A DNA stretch of 64,000 nt from NCBI RefSeq assembly GCF_013155385.1, contig NZ_JABJUQ010000007.1, positions 1,780,001-1,844,000 of the forward strand, read 5' to 3'. Every line of letters begins with the position of its first letter. Position 1 is the first letter of the stretch. Shown here one piece after another: positions 53,297 through 63,888 of this stretch. The stretch is from Bacillus sp. WMMC1349. Its GTDB lineage: Bacteria; Bacillota; Bacilli; Bacillales; Bacillaceae. The translations under genes were made by a program, and so were the position numbers. The notes under the pieces were generated by a model. That model saw only the letters and a list, made by a program, of their open reading frames with translations, was not told where the DNA came from and made no database searches.

Positions 53297-53800
53297 ATGT
53301 TTAATGAAAGAGATGCATTACGCTTAAGGCTTGAGCAACTAAATCATACTGAGATTACCGTCATACGAGAATTTCAAAAAGAACGAAATCAAATTTATGC
53401 AAAACTGCGTGAATTAGATGGAGCAAATCAACTTCCTTCAGTAAACAAAAAGTCATCGTTGATTGAATTAGCCAGTGCAACTGCGCAAAAATTTAAAGAA
53501 GTCAATAAACATCCTGAAACGGAAAAGCCTTCTTTCATGATAAATACAAAACAAATTCACAGATCAAAAACTTCTATTCATCGAGAGGCGGCTTTAAAAG
53601 TATTGAATACATACAAGGAGGGGATTAGAGGCACAGACCTTCGGGTCGAGATTGAAAAAGAAACAGGCATTCCAATTATGAATATGACAACTTTTATGCA
53701 AGGCTTGATGAAGCACCATCCAGACGTGAAAAAACCTGATCGTGGTCGCTATATGTTAAGTAAAGAACAAGAGCTGATTTCCGAAAAGTCCTTTAAATAA
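53297..53800 (+). CDS. rok: Rok-family nucleoid-associated repressor
   Basis: A 167-aa protein clearly related to B. subtilis Rok (191 aa). The N-terminal coiled coil is almost identical (MFNERDALRLRLEQLNHTE, then EFQKERNQIYAKLRELDG). The middle is a poorly conserved linker, and the C-terminal winged-helix domain reads MNMTTFMQGLMKHHPDVKK, then DRGRYML. Rok silences AT-rich foreign DNA and comK in B. subtilis. Here the gene lies inside an AT-rich accessory region, unlike the B. subtilis locus. RBS TTTAGGAGATGGGATT. The shorter linker resembles plasmid-type Rok variants. Confidence 0.9.
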   Translation: MFNERDALRLRLEQLNHTEITVIREFQKERNQIYAKLRELDGANQLPSVNKKSSLIELASATAQKFKEVNKHPETEKPSFMINTKQIHRSKTSIHREAALKVLNTYKEGIRGTDLRVEIEKETGIPIMNMTTFMQGLMKHHPDVKKPDRGRYMLSKEQELISEKSFK

Positions 53801-53809
53801 AGGACTTTT
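53784..53809 (+). terminator. Terminator overlapping the end of rok
   Basis: AAAAGTCCTTT AAATA AAGGACTTTT stem; the rok stop lies in the loop. Confidence 0.82.
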
Positions 53810-53842
53810 CCCCTTTAAAAAATTTTTAAGGTGATGTTTGAT

Positions 53843-54199
53843 ATGAAACCAATGATTTCTGATCAACTGACAAAAGCCATACACGAAAAAATCATTACTG
53901 ATTTATGCATACATGCTTTAGAAACAAAAATGGGTAAAGACGATTCTAGTCAAAACATGCAGCTTATTAATGATTTTGAAGAGAAACTAAAAAAACTTTT
54001 TTTGCTTAGAAAACAACTCAATGATTACCTTAGAAAAGAACATGTGAAAATCCAAGATGTTGTGGTGTGTGATGATATGTTTGTTGAATATCCTTACTAT
54101 ATTAAAACGGAAGAAGGAGGAATTAAGCAGGGTATCTCTAGGTATTGGAAAGCCGCTTTGAAGCTCCATATGAAAAGAAAGTTAGAAGAATTTGAATAG
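53843..54199 (+). CDS. Hypothetical 118-aa protein
   Basis: A charged, mostly helical soluble protein starting MKPMISDQLTKAIHEKIITD, with a C-terminal region VVCDDMFVEYPYYIKTEEGG. ATG 53843 lies behind AAGGTGATGTTTGAT. It follows rok by 42 bases across a terminator. Family not recognised, though similar small proteins are frequent in Bacillus. Confidence 0.6.
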   Translation: MKPMISDQLTKAIHEKIITDLCIHALETKMGKDDSSQNMQLINDFEEKLKKLFLLRKQLNDYLRKEHVKIQDVVVCDDMFVEYPYYIKTEEGGIKQGISRYWKAALKLHMKRKLEEFE

Positions 54200-54475
54200 A
54201 TGGATAATTCAAAAAGTGAACAGTGCCGAACAGCTCAAAAAGACTAATCCCCGAATCATCCTCTCTACCTATCAGTTCTCATTTTGTGTCCATTGTATGG
54301 AAATGTAATCTCTTTGGTTTATTGGAAAATAGTTGTATTTCCTCATTCTTCTATGAAAAAAATTCGTTATGCTTGTTTTACAAGAAGGGAGGGAGTTAAG
54401 TGAAATAGCTGTCAATGTTTGTCTAGTAGATCATTTGATTTTCGAAAAATGGCAATTTAATTGGGAGGGTATAAA

Positions 54476-55006
54476 ATGAAAAAAATGTTAGCTTTCATTA
54501 CAGCCTTGGTGATTAGTTTATCTTGTCTTCCATATTTGGCAGAAGCTAAAGAAACGAAACAAATGGACACTGCTGTTAAATCGTTGCCATCTACGTCATT
54601 GCCATCACATGTTAATCAACCACTAAAATTTGAAAGCAAAAAATTCAAAACGTCAGCTATTAACCTTAATATCAACCTTGACCTTCTAGGAATTGGAAAT
54701 CAAATTAGAGATTCTATCGTACAAAGCGCTAACCGCAGCGGCTTCGTCAAAAATTGCATGGAATCAGCTTTTTATGCTGCAGGACAAAGATATAATGTCA
54801 TGGTTTTTAACTTAAGTCAAAATTATCAAAATAGATTAAAAGGAGTCAAATTCTACGGATCTGCTAACTATCATGGCGTCATTTATGGAATCTGGGTGTT
54901 TGAAGACGGAGAGTTCACAAACCAAGGAGATGGCGGCTGGATTAACTGGGCTTTTAAAGGGTGGTTTAACCGAAATGGCAAACATGTTACATTCCGTAAA
55001 CCTTAA
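54476..55006 (+). CDS. Secreted protein, YolA-like
   Basis: A 176-aa protein with a Sec signal peptide (MKKMLAFITALVISLSCLPY, cleavage after AEA), a variable N-terminal region, and a C-terminal domain VKFYGSANYHGVIYGIWVFE, then GDGGWINWAFKGWFNRNGK. The C-terminal domain resembles the secreted YolA-type proteins of Bacillus. Function unknown; a stress or toxin role has been suggested for such proteins only by context. RBS TGGGAGGGTATAAA. Followed by a strong terminator into which an intron fragment is inserted. Confidence 0.72.
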   Translation: MKKMLAFITALVISLSCLPYLAEAKETKQMDTAVKSLPSTSLPSHVNQPLKFESKKFKTSAINLNINLDLLGIGNQIRDSIVQSANRSGFVKNCMESAFYAAGQRYNVMVFNLSQNYQNRLKGVKFYGSANYHGVIYGIWVFEDGEFTNQGDGGWINWAFKGWFNRNGKHVTFRKP

Positions 55007-55023
55007 GTAGTAGCGATCGTTGA

Positions 55024-55053
55024 AGGTGTGCAGGTAAACTGTACACCTTTTTT
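55024..55053 (+). terminator. Terminator of the secreted-protein gene
   Basis: AGGTGTGCAG GTAAA CTGTACACCT stem followed by TTTTTT. The group II intron fragment begins directly after its T-run. Confidence 0.88.
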
Positions 55054-55320
55054 GTTCGCCCGGCATGGGCGAACTCTAACGGGTGAAAGTCCCGAGTGCG
55101 ACCTGGTAGCGGAAGCATATAGCCAAAAGCAACTGTGGAATCGGAAGGAAGCTTAAGGCAAAATCTGGTCTGACGGACAGAAATCATATAAGAGGCAACG
55201 TATGTGGATAAGGATGCAAAAGAATCTGAAGTCCACATACGGGATATATATGGCAGACAGTGCGGGAAAGCGCTGGACCGCTGACAACATCAGTGCAACT
55301 GGGTAATTCACTGGTTTTTC
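55054..55320 (+). mobile_element. 5' end of a group IIC-like intron, truncated
   Basis: Starting GTTCGCCCGGCATGGGCGAA, then CTCTAACGGGTGAAAGTCCC, GAGTGCGACC, AAGCCAAAAG-like, GGAATCGGAAGGAAGC, GGTCTGACGGACAGAAA and CAGACAGTGCGGGAAAGC. This is the domain I pattern seen in bacterial group IIC introns. No reverse transcriptase, domain V or domain VI follows, so it is a relic. Its position immediately after an intrinsic terminator matches the known target preference of IIC introns. Confidence 0.75.
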
Positions 55321-55666
55321 CAGCTAATTTAAATGCTGATCCTAAGGACGCGAAACAACCAAATCAAAGATGTCTGTCTTGGCTAATTTGAAGAGTTGAA
55401 CGTTGTCGTTCTAACTATCTTCCCACGGAATTTAGAGAAAAAAGGTTTCAAGAGGGAATGAGAATGCCACAGGGCAACGGGCGAAAGGGCACAGCCACAA
55501 CCTTTTGCCATTAAGTCCAGCACCTCCATATATACACGATACACTGCCTTTGATTAAAAAAGCATGCACCACCACCTCATTTTTAGAAATATTGCCCCTG
55601 ATCATAATTTGAATGAATGGTGAATAGCCATAGTGAAGGAAGAATGTTTGATTAGGGGGAGTCATA
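55321..55666. other. Gap after the intron relic
   Basis: 346 bases. One plus-strand frame is open at 55495-55605 (LLPLSPAPPYIHDTLPL then KKACTTTSFLEILP) but has only a TTG start and no strong RBS; it may be a coat-type small gene or a remnant. Confidence 0.35.
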
Positions 55667-56473
55667 TTGAAAACATATAAAGAAACAGCTATCTTCGAAC
55701 ATACATTTTGGTTGCAGGTTTTGGGTGATCATGCGCGTTTTATTCTCGATTCTTTAGCCGAAAAAGAGAAGGAAGATATTCAGAAAGCAAAACAGTTTAA
55801 ACAGATTTTCGATGCATTACTTAAAAAAGTGAATTCCTCAGATGAATTGTTTTCAATAACAATGGAAGTTGAAGAATACGTTCTGGCCTTGAGAAAATTT
55901 AAACTTTCTCTCATTAAAAGACATTTAGTAGGTGATATTACAATTCATCTTTCACCAACCTTTATCAATCATATGGTCAATGAACTTGAGGAATATTTGC
56001 TCGTGATCAAATATTTAAAAAAACAGGAGGTTCCGCCTGTTTTCCATGAATTGCATCATCATATGTTATGGCTTATGGATGCAGCCGGACATGCGGGAGC
56101 GATTGCCGATAATTTGGACGCTGTTGAAAAGCGATTGAAAAAAACGAGCAAAGGATTTGCAAAACATTTTGAACAGTTTTATTTAAAATCGGTTGAACTG
56201 ACAGGTTACCTTAGAGCCAATTTAGAATCATTTCCTGCTCTCAGAAAAATGAATAAGGATGTTAAGTTAGAAATTGAATTGTTTAGGACATTTCTAAATG
56301 AAGTAGAAGAATTAGAACTGACAGATCAAATGCTTAGTACATTTTCAGCACTGATGGCAGATCATATGATGAGGGAAGAGTGTTATTATTTAATGAAAAT
56401 CGCAGAATCAACAAATACGGAAATGCCAACATGTAACCCTGCAAAACCAAGATTGCAAGTAAATAAAAAATAG
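55667..56473 (+). CDS. DUF2935 family protein
   Basis: A 268-aa helical-bundle protein of the DUF2935 family, with two similar halves. Half 1 starts ETAIFEHTFWLQVLGDHARF, half 2 HELHHHMLWLMDAAGHAGAI; the repeated E-H..W...H-A pattern and late HMMREECYYL suggest a ferritin-like metal site. Function unknown; common in spore formers. TTG start behind GGGGGAGTCATA. Confidence 0.82.
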   Translation: MKTYKETAIFEHTFWLQVLGDHARFILDSLAEKEKEDIQKAKQFKQIFDALLKKVNSSDELFSITMEVEEYVLALRKFKLSLIKRHLVGDITIHLSPTFINHMVNELEEYLLVIKYLKKQEVPPVFHELHHHMLWLMDAAGHAGAIADNLDAVEKRLKKTSKGFAKHFEQFYLKSVELTGYLRANLESFPALRKMNKDVKLEIELFRTFLNEVEELELTDQMLSTFSALMADHMMREECYYLMKIAESTNTEMPTCNPAKPRLQVNKK

Positions 56474-56549
56474 ATTTTTTCATACCTTTGACCTTGTCTG
56501 GTGAAAAAGTTAACATGTAATCAGCAGAACGGGGTATGGAGGTATCAAG

Positions 56550-56840
56550 GTGAAAAAAGATGATAAACATGCGATTTCCATGATCAGTTATTATAAGGTT
56601 GAGCGTACTATAGATTTGAACCAGCAACAATATCAAAAAAAACAGTACGACCTTTACTTATATCAAGACATCATCATAACAGCAACCCATCGATTTCAAT
56701 TAGAACATGTCACTGATATATCGTACAGACCGCTCTCGACAACCGGATTGCTTTATCTTCATACAAATCAAGGGGTGTACCCATATGAAATATGCAGTGA
56801 TCCGGAGCATTTTATTCAAGAATATCAAAAACTAAAATGA
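56550..56840 (+). CDS. Hypothetical 96-aa protein
   Basis: A soluble protein with a mostly beta pattern, e.g. YDLYLYQDIIITATHRFQLE, HVTDISYRPLSTTGLLYLHT and GVYPYEICSDPEHFIQEYQK, like a small PH-like or YqeB-type domain. GTG start behind GGAGGTATCAAG. Not recognised further. Confidence 0.62.
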   Translation: MKKDDKHAISMISYYKVERTIDLNQQQYQKKQYDLYLYQDIIITATHRFQLEHVTDISYRPLSTTGLLYLHTNQGVYPYEICSDPEHFIQEYQKLK

Positions 56841-56979
56841 TACCGGGATGAAATACAATGAACAAGGCAGATGATATGTAAGATATTGAATCTGTCTTTT
56901 TAGTATGCTTTTTATCAAAAAATGAAACTTTCAAGTTCATATGAACGTAAAATAAATAAAAGTAAAGGAGGGGTGATCA

Positions 56980-57123
56980 GTGAAAGTGATGATTGGTTCA
57001 GTCATATTGCTCATCATAATAGGTTTTGGGGTATGGCTGATGTTAAGCCCGCTTTTTGAAAGAATCGGTAACGGAGCACGAAAAATAAAAAAAACACTGG
57101 AGGATGATCAAGATGATGAATGA
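56980..57123 (+). CDS. Small membrane protein coupled to the SPFH gene
   Basis: A 47-aa ORF, VKVMIGSVILLIIIGFGVWL then an acidic tail ending LEDDQDDE. GTG 56980 lies behind AAAGGAGGGGTGATCA, an excellent ribosome-binding site. Its end overlaps the start of the SPFH-domain gene by 11 bases, so it is probably translated with it and may be a small membrane partner. Confidence 0.7.
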   Translation: MKVMIGSVILLIIIGFGVWLMLSPLFERIGNGARKIKKTLEDDQDDE

Positions 57124-57940
57124 AAAACAAAAAAAACCAAAAAACAAAGCGCTTCTTGGTGGAATGATTGTTGCTGTTGCACTTATTATCGGAGGATTGC
57201 TGGCTGCGTTTTTTATTGAAAAAATTCCAAATGGCTATGTTGGTGTCGTGTACTCACCAAATGGTGGGGTTAAATCAGAAACGCTAGATCAGGGCTGGCA
57301 TCTTGTCGGACTATTTGATAAAGTAACAAAGTATCCTGTACGTATGCAGACAGTCAGTAATCAAAATATTCAAGTGGCAACATCTGACGGTAAAAATATT
57401 TCAATGGATATTGCTTATAACTATGTTGTTCAACCTGACAAAGTTGTTGAGTTGTTTAATAAATTTGGTGCGGTAGATGTTAATTCTATTGAAAACAGCT
57501 ATTTAAAAACAAGGTTATGGGATGCAGCGAGAAAATCGATATCGAAATATTCAGTTATCGATACATACGGTCAAAAATCATCCGAGGCTGCAGCAGAAGT
57601 GCAAAAAACGTTTGCTGATGATATGAAGAGGCTTGGGTTTGTAATCGATGATTTAACACTTGGGGTTCCAAAGCCTGACAAAGCAACTCAAAAAGCAATT
57701 GATACTCGTGTCAAATCATCGCAAGAATTAGAAAGAAAACAAACAGAGCTTAAAATTGCCAAGGCTGAAGCCAAAAAGAAAAAAATTGAAGCCGAAGGAA
57801 TTGCCAAATACAATGAAATTATTAAAAAATCAATGTCAGATGAGATGATTCAATATCAATGGATTCAAAAATGGGATGGGAAAATGCCTAAGGCTACCGG
57901 TTCCAATTCATTAGTACAGTTACCGAAAGATGACAAGTAG
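57113..57940 (+). CDS. SPFH/Band 7 (prohibitin-like) membrane protein
   Basis: A 275-aa protein with one N-terminal membrane segment (ALLGGMIVAVALIIGGLLAA) followed by an SPFH domain: IPNGYVGVVYSPNGGVKSE, DKVTKYPVRMQTVSNQNIQV, and a C-terminal coiled region RKQTELKIAKAEAKKKKIEA. It is a scaffold-type membrane organiser; precise function is unknown. ATG 57113 or 57116, with GGAGG eight bases upstream. Confidence 0.87.
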   Translation: MMNEKQKKPKNKALLGGMIVAVALIIGGLLAAFFIEKIPNGYVGVVYSPNGGVKSETLDQGWHLVGLFDKVTKYPVRMQTVSNQNIQVATSDGKNISMDIAYNYVVQPDKVVELFNKFGAVDVNSIENSYLKTRLWDAARKSISKYSVIDTYGQKSSEAAAEVQKTFADDMKRLGFVIDDLTLGVPKPDKATQKAIDTRVKSSQELERKQTELKIAKAEAKKKKIEAEGIAKYNEIIKKSMSDEMIQYQWIQKWDGKMPKATGSNSLVQLPKDDK

Positions 57941-58042
57941 GTGTAGAGCTTTGTCCTGCACTGTCCCGCACATTAACTTTTTCTATTGAAAAAATCTCAT
58001 TTTATTCATATCATTTGAATAAGGGTAAGAGGAGTGGATAAG

Positions 58043-58879
58043 ATGAGCCAATATGATCAGCAATACAATACACTGATTAACAAAATTATTCAACATGGCA
58101 TTTCAGACGAAAAAGATCAAGTAAGGACACGGTGGGAGTCAGATGGAACACCGGCACATACCGTAAGTATCATCAGTCAAAAAATGCAATTTGATAACAC
58201 GGAAATCCCGATTTTAACAACAAAAAAAGTGGCCTGGAAAACAGCTATAAAAGAATTGCTGTGGATTTGGCAACTTAAGTCTAACAATGTTGAAAAACTT
58301 AATGATATGGGAGTTCATATTTGGGACCAATGGAAGCGCAATGATGGTACGATCGGTTCAGCGTACGGCTACCAATTGGGAAAGAAAAACAGAACATTAA
58401 ATGGACAAAAAGTCGATCAGGTGGACTATTTACTTGATCAATTAAAGCATAATCCTTCATCACGCAGACACATTACAATGTTATGGAACCCGGATGAATT
58501 AGATGAAATGGCACTGACACCTTGTGTATATGAAACACAATGGTATGTGAAAGAAGGAAAATTATCTCTTGAAGTGAGAGCTAGAAGCAATGATATGGCA
58601 TTGGGCAATCCGTTTAACGTGTTTCAATATAATGTTTTGCAGCGTATAATAGCCCAAGTTTTAAATTATGAACTAGGTGATTACATTTTCAATATAGGAG
58701 ATTGCCACGTTTACACCCGTCATATCGATAATTTAAAGATTCAGCTTGAGCGAGAGCAATATGAAGCTCCACAGCTGTGGATCAATCCAGAGATTAAAAA
58801 TTTCTATGACTTCACGATTGATGACTTTAAACTTATTCATTATAAACATGGGGACAAACTGACTTTTGAAGTGGCAGTG
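58043..58879 (+). CDS. thyA: Thymidylate synthase A
   Basis: A 278-279-aa classical thymidylate synthase, dUMP to dTMP with methylene-tetrahydrofolate. The catalytic cysteine is in ALTPCVYETQWYV, arginines in SSRRHITMLWNPDE, and the dUMP site in RARSNDMALGNPFNVFQYN. It is very similar to the phage-type ThyA encoded by B. subtilis 168 in the same interval (279 aa), rather than ThyB. ATG 58043 has AGAGGAGTGGATAAG upstream. Confidence 0.95.
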
Positions 58880-58889
58880 TGAAAGAAGA

Positions 58890-58917
58890 TAACAGGCAGT
58901 GATTCTGCCTGTTTTTT
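58890..58917 (+). terminator. thyA terminator
   Basis: AACAGGCAG TGATT CTGCCTGTT followed by TTTTT. Confidence 0.88.
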
Positions 58918-58964
58918 GATTATTACTCCATTTATCAAAGTCTCACTTCTTATGATCCGAAAAA

Positions 58965-59360
58965 CTACTGAATGTTAATGCCTGCTTGTTTAAATGGCTC
59001 TAATACTTGCGGCTCACACATTGAAATGTAATCAACTGTTTTTAAATTTTTAAGATGCTGAAATCCTTCAACAGATCCAACATCAAATAAACGGTCCTCA
59101 CCATCCCAATCCGGCTTTAAGATATGATAAATTTCATTCCCTCCATCAAAGCAAAGGTATTCAATTTTTTGCAAATCACTCATTTCCAAAGTCAACGCTT
59201 CTAAATATTCCTTGATTTTATGAATGGGTCCAGCCCCAGTATGCCACTCAAAATGATTGGAATACTTTTGTATTAAGTCTGTCAATTCCTCTAGAAATCG
59301 CGGCTCTTTATCTAATAAAGATTCGATGACGACTAATTTAAAATTAAAATCTTTAAACAT
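58965..59360 (-). CDS. DUF6892-like protein (tentative)
   Basis: A 131-aa soluble protein starting MFKDFNFKLVVIESLLDKEP, with IEYLCFDGGNEIYHILKPDW and FDVGSVEGFQHLKNLKTVDY. The pattern resembles the DUF6892 group, whose members are found as immunity or orphan proteins. GGAGG lies 12 bases before ATG 59360; other upstream starts are possible. No toxin partner is visible. Confidence 0.6.
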   Translation of the reverse strand: MFKDFNFKLVVIESLLDKEPRFLEELTDLIQKYSNHFEWHTGAGPIHKIKEYLEALTLEMSDLQKIEYLCFDGGNEIYHILKPDWDGEDRLFDVGSVEGFQHLKNLKTVDYISMCEPQVLEPFKQAGINIQ

Positions 59361-59521
59361 TCCACTTTTGTTCCTCCAATGATATGGTGTCATATGTTTT
59401 TCATAGTAATGTTGGCTTTGATTATAACTTTACGATTAAAAAGTTTCCTTAATTCAACTTTTTTGTTGACTACCAAACTGACATAAGAGATAATGGTTTT
59501 GTAAGCTTATCAGCAATTCCT

Positions 59522-59570
59522 TTTTTCAGGTTCATACCTCTAAATGAGAGTGGATATGAACCTGTTTTTT
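59522..59570. terminator. Bidirectional-looking hairpin before lexA 3' end
   Basis: CAGGTTCAT / ATGAACCTG with flanking T-run (TTTTTT) on both sides of the loop arms. Confidence 0.6.
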
Positions 59571-59581
59571 GTTTTTTTGAA

Positions 59582-59606
59582 AAATAAAAGACCGCCACTT
59601 ATGGCA
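59582..59606 (-). terminator. lexA terminator
   Basis: On the minus strand GCTGCC ATAAGT GGCGGTC is followed by TTTTATTTTT. Confidence 0.65.
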
Positions 59607-59617
59607 GCCTTAGATGA

Positions 59618-60241
59618 TTAATGAACAGTTCTGAAAACCCCAATCACTTTTCCAAGGATTTTCACGTTTTGCAAAATAATAGGGTCCATTGTTGGATTTT
59701 CCGGTTGGAGTCGTATATGCGTCGCTTCTTTGAAGAAACGTTTGACGGTCGCTTCATCGTCTTCAGTCATTGCAACAACGATATCTCCGTTATTTGCCGT
59801 ATTCTGTTGTTTGACGATCACATAGTCTTGATCAAGTATCCCCGCATCTATCATGCTTTCTCCCATAATCTCAAGCATAAATATCTGTTCATCAGGTGGA
59901 ACCAAGCGATCAGGTAGAGGAAAGTATTCTTCGATATTTTCAACAGCGGTAATTGGTATTCCAGCCGTTACTTTTCCGATGACAGGCACATTGACCACAT
60001 GGTTTTTCGGAATATGTATCTCTTCTTCTGCATCCAGTATTTCGATTGCTCTCGGCTTTGTTGGGTCTCGTCTAATCAATCCCTTTGTTTCAAGTCTTGC
60101 CAAGTGGCCGTGTACGGTTGAACTTGAGGCAAGGCCGACCGCTTCACCAATTTCTCTTACAGATGGCGGATAACCTTTGCGCTTGACTTCTTCTTTTATG
60201 AAACGCAAAATATCAAGTTGCCTTTTTGATAGTTTCGTCAT
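59618..60241 (-). CDS. lexA: LexA repressor of the SOS response
   Basis: A 207-aa LexA. The N-terminal winged HTH is [20 protein letters not shown]. The self-cleavage site is the Ala-Gly in [12 protein letters not shown]; the catalytic serine is in [13 protein letters not shown] and the lysine in [13 protein letters not shown] 60241 behind GAGGTGCAGAAC matches the N-terminus of B. subtilis LexA (205 aa); the frame extends three codons further. It is divergent from yneA across the shared operator region. Confidence 0.97.
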   Translation of the reverse strand: MTKLSKRQLDILRFIKEEVKRKGYPPSVREIGEAVGLASSSTVHGHLARLETKGLIRRDPTKPRAIEILDAEEEIHIPKNHVVNVPVIGKVTAGIPITAVENIEEYFPLPDRLVPPDEQIFMLEIMGESMIDAGILDQDYVIVKQQNTANNGDIVVAMTEDDEATVKRFFKEATHIRLQPENPTMDPIILQNVKILGKVIGVFRTVH

Positions 60242-60299
60242 GTTCTGCACCTCAAAACGTCGATTTTAGGTAGATTATAGCATGTTTTTCCTCAAAGTA

Positions 60300-60381
60300 C
60301 AAACATAGGTTCGAAAAAAGTGTTTGACAGAAACGTTTGTTCGCATTTATACTGATGACACAAAAGGCGAACAAATATTCT
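60300..60381. promoter_or_regulatory. lexA-yneA control region with three LexA boxes
   Basis: Box 1 CAAACATAGGTTCG (60300-60313), box 2 GAAACGTTTGTTCG (60330-60343) and box 3 CGAACAAATATTCT (60368-60381) match the CGAAC-N4-GTTCG/TTTG pattern of Bacillus Din boxes. Box 2 lies between TTGACA (60324-60329) and TATACT (60348-60353), so it directly blocks the yneA promoter. The three-box layout matches that known in B. subtilis. Confidence 0.93.
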
Positions 60382-60397
60382 GTTTGAGGTGATGAAA

Positions 60398-61422
<1,025 letters not shown>

Positions 61423-61433
61423 AGGAGTTTATG

Positions 61434-61667
61434 ATGATTTCTAAAGAAAAAATAGCCAGAATTAATGAACTTGCCAGAAAATCAAAAACCGGTTCTCTGA
61501 CAGATCAAGAAAAAGCTGAACAGCAGAAGCTTCGCCAAGAATATTTAAAGGGTGTCCGTACATCTATGAAAAACACACTAAAAAACGTGACAATCGTAGA
61601 TCCTGAAGGTAATGATGTAACCCCTGAAAAACTAAAAAAAGAAAAAACAAACCGCGGTTTACATTAA
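61434..61667 (+). CDS. ynzC: YnzC, DUF896 protein
   Basis: A 77-aa small helical protein of the DUF896 family, the same length as B. subtilis Ynz[41 protein letters not shown] and the conserved [12 protein letters not shown]. Third gene of the SOS operon, nine bases after yneB. RBS AAAGGAGTTT. Function unknown. Confidence 0.94.
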   Translation: MISKEKIARINELARKSKTGSLTDQEKAEQQKLRQEYLKGVRTSMKNTLKNVTIVDPEGNDVTPEKLKKEKTNRGLH

Positions 61668-61672
61668 TTTTT

Positions 61673-61701
61673 AAGGAATACTCAATATTGTATTCCTTTT
61701 T
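61673..61701 (+). terminator. Terminator of the yneA-yneB-ynzC operon
   Basis: AAGGAATAC TCAATATT GTATTCCTT followed by TTT. Confidence 0.85.
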
Positions 61702-61836
61702 GTATAGACTACTGTTAAAGGTTTGTCAAATATTCATCACTTTTTATCTAGCTTGTTAGGTTGAAAAGCTTGTGAAAACTGTTGGGGAGATTTATGATAA
61801 GTATGTAGTAAAGTACATATTGGAAGGTGATTTATG

Positions 61837-63840
61837 ATGAAAACAATTGAGTTGAAATCTGTCGCAACAATTAGGACGCTATCCATAGACGCTATTGAAA
61901 AAGCGAAATCAGGTCATCCAGGTATGCCGATGGGGGCTGCTCCAATGGCTTATGCGCTTTGGACAAAACTGATGAATGTCAATCCAGAAAATCCAAATTG
62001 GTTTAATAGAGACCGCTTCGTATTATCTGCAGGACACGGTTCTATGCTTTTGTATAGCATGCTTCATTTAAGCGGTTACGACTTGTCAATGAATGACTTG
62101 AAGAATTTCCGTCAATGGGGAAGTCAAACACCAGGCCATCCTGAATATGGACATACTCCAGGGATAGATGCTACGACTGGTCCGCTTGGACAAGGAATTG
62201 CAATGTCTGTCGGAATGGCGCTGGCAGAACGCCACCTGGCTGAAACTTACAACCGAGATCAATATCGTGTTGTTGACCATTATACTTATAGTATTTGCGG
62301 TGACGGAGATTTAATGGAAGGGATATCATCTGAAGCTGCTTCACTTGCCGGACATTTAAAACTTGGTCGTCTTATTGTCCTTTATGATTCTAATGACATC
62401 TCTCTTGATGGTGAGTTAGACCGTTCATTCTCCGAAAATGTTCAAAAACGTTTTGAAGCAATGAACTGGGAAGTCTTATATGTAGAAGATGGAAATAATA
62501 TTAATGAAATCACGGCTGCAATTGAAAAAGCGAAACAAAATGAGAATCAGCCAACATTAATTGAAGTCAAGACGACAATCGGTTATGGCTCTCCAAATCG
62601 CGCAGGAACTTCCGGCGTTCATGGAGCTCCTCTTGGTGAAGAAGAGGCCAAGTTGACAAAAGAAGCTTATGAATGGACTTATGAAGAAGATTTTTATGTT
62701 CCTGCTGAAGTGTATGAACATTTTAATGAAACAGTTAAGGAAGCGGGTAAGCGAAAGGAACAGGAATGGAATGAGTTGTTTTCCGCGTATAAACAAGCTT
62801 ATCCAGATTTGGCACAACAACTGGAGTTAGGTATAAAAGGAGAGCTTCCGGCTGGTTGGGATCAAGAAATTCCGGTTTATGAAACAGGCAGCAGTCTTGC
62901 TTCCCGTGCTTCTTCAGGAGAAGTTCTAAACGGAATTGCTAAACAAGTTCCATTTTTCTTTGGTGGATCTGCCGATTTAGCAGGTTCTAATAAAACGACA
63001 ATCAAAGACGGCGGTGATTTCTCGGCAAAAGACTACACCGGTCGCAATATCTGGTTTGGTGTCCGGGAATTTGCAATGGGTGCGGCATTGAATGGAATGG
63101 CTCTGCATGGAGGTCTTCGAGTATTTGCAGGTACATTCTTTGTCTTCTCAGATTATTTAAGACCTGCAATACGCCTCGCGGCTTTAATGGGGCTTCCTGT
63201 CACATATGTATTTACCCATGACAGTATTGCGGTTGGAGAAGACGGACCGACACATGAACCAATTGAGCAGCTTGCATCACTTCGCGCACTTCCAAATCTG
63301 TCTGTCATAAGACCTGCCGATGGAAACGAGACAGCAGCAGCTTGGAAACTTGCTGTACAATCTAAAAATCAGCCGACAGCCTTGGTATTGACACGTCAAA
63401 ATTTACCAACGATTGATCAACCTGTCACTGCTGCATATGAAGGTGTAGAAAAAGGGGCATATGTTGTGTCCAAGAGTCAGAATGATAAGCCGGCGGCAAT
63501 TTTACTTGCGAGCGGATCAGAGGTAGGGCTTGCAATTGATGCACAAAGTCTGCTGCTCAAAGAAGGTATTGATGTATCAGTGGTCAGTGTTCCTTCTTGG
63601 GACCGTTTTGAGAAGCAGTCCGCCGAGTATAAAGAAGCTGTTCTTCCTGCAGATGTGAAAAAACGTCTTGCGATTGAGATGGGTTCACCACTTGGATGGG
63701 ACAGATATACAGGCACTTATGGTGATATTCTTGCAATCGATCAATTCGGTGCATCTGCTCCAGGTGAAAAGATTATGGAAGAGTATGGTTTTACCGCTGC
63801 AAATGTCACTGAGCGGGTTAAAAATCTCTTAAATCAATAA
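61837..63840 (+). CDS. tkt: Transketolase
   Basis: A 667-aa transketolase of the non-oxidative pentose phosphate pathway. The ThDP-binding motif is [20 protein letters not shown] through [10 protein letters not shown]; histidines of the active site are in [15 protein letters not shown] and [20 protein letters not shown]. The C-terminal half carries [20 protein letters not shown]. Two adjacent ATGs; 61837 aligns with B. subtilis Tkt and has AAGGTGATTT upstream. Own promoter region of about 160 bases before it. Confidence 0.97.
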   Translation: MKTIELKSVATIRTLSIDAIEKAKSGHPGMPMGAAPMAYALWTKLMNVNPENPNWFNRDRFVLSAGHGSMLLYSMLHLSGYDLSMNDLKNFRQWGSQTPGHPEYGHTPGIDATTGPLGQGIAMSVGMALAERHLAETYNRDQYRVVDHYTYSICGDGDLMEGISSEAASLAGHLKLGRLIVLYDSNDISLDGELDRSFSENVQKRFEAMNWEVLYVEDGNNINEITAAIEKAKQNENQPTLIEVKTTIGYGSPNRAGTSGVHGAPLGEEEAKLTKEAYEWTYEEDFYVPAEVYEHFNETVKEAGKRKEQEWNELFSAYKQAYPDLAQQLELGIKGELPAGWDQEIPVYETGSSLASRASSGEVLNGIAKQVPFFFGGSADLAGSNKTTIKDGGDFSAKDYTGRNIWFGVREFAMGAALNGMALHGGLRVFAGTFFVFSDYLRPAIRLAALMGLPVTYVFTHDSIAVGEDGPTHEPIEQLASLRALPNLSVIRPADGNETAAAWKLAVQSKNQPTALVLTRQNLPTIDQPVTAAYEGVEKGAYVVSKSQNDKPAAILLASGSEVGLAIDAQSLLLKEGIDVSVVSVPSWDRFEKQSAEYKEAVLPADVKKRLAIEMGSPLGWDRYTGTYGDILAIDQFGASAPGEKIMEEYGFTAANVTERVKNLLNQ

Positions 63841-63856
63841 GGTAATTTCATTGAGG

Positions 63857-63888
63857 AGGGAATGATGTGATATCATTCCTTCTTTTCT
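63857..63888 (+). terminator. tkt terminator
   Basis: AGGGAATGAT GTGAT ATCATTCCTT followed by CTTTTCT. Confidence 0.78.

Noticed and set aside
53987..54169. 60-aa minus-strand ORF
   Set aside because: Antisense shadow of the 118-aa gene after rok.
55432..55665. 77-aa minus-strand ORF
   Set aside because: No RBS and no likeness; it overlaps the leader of the DUF2935 gene.
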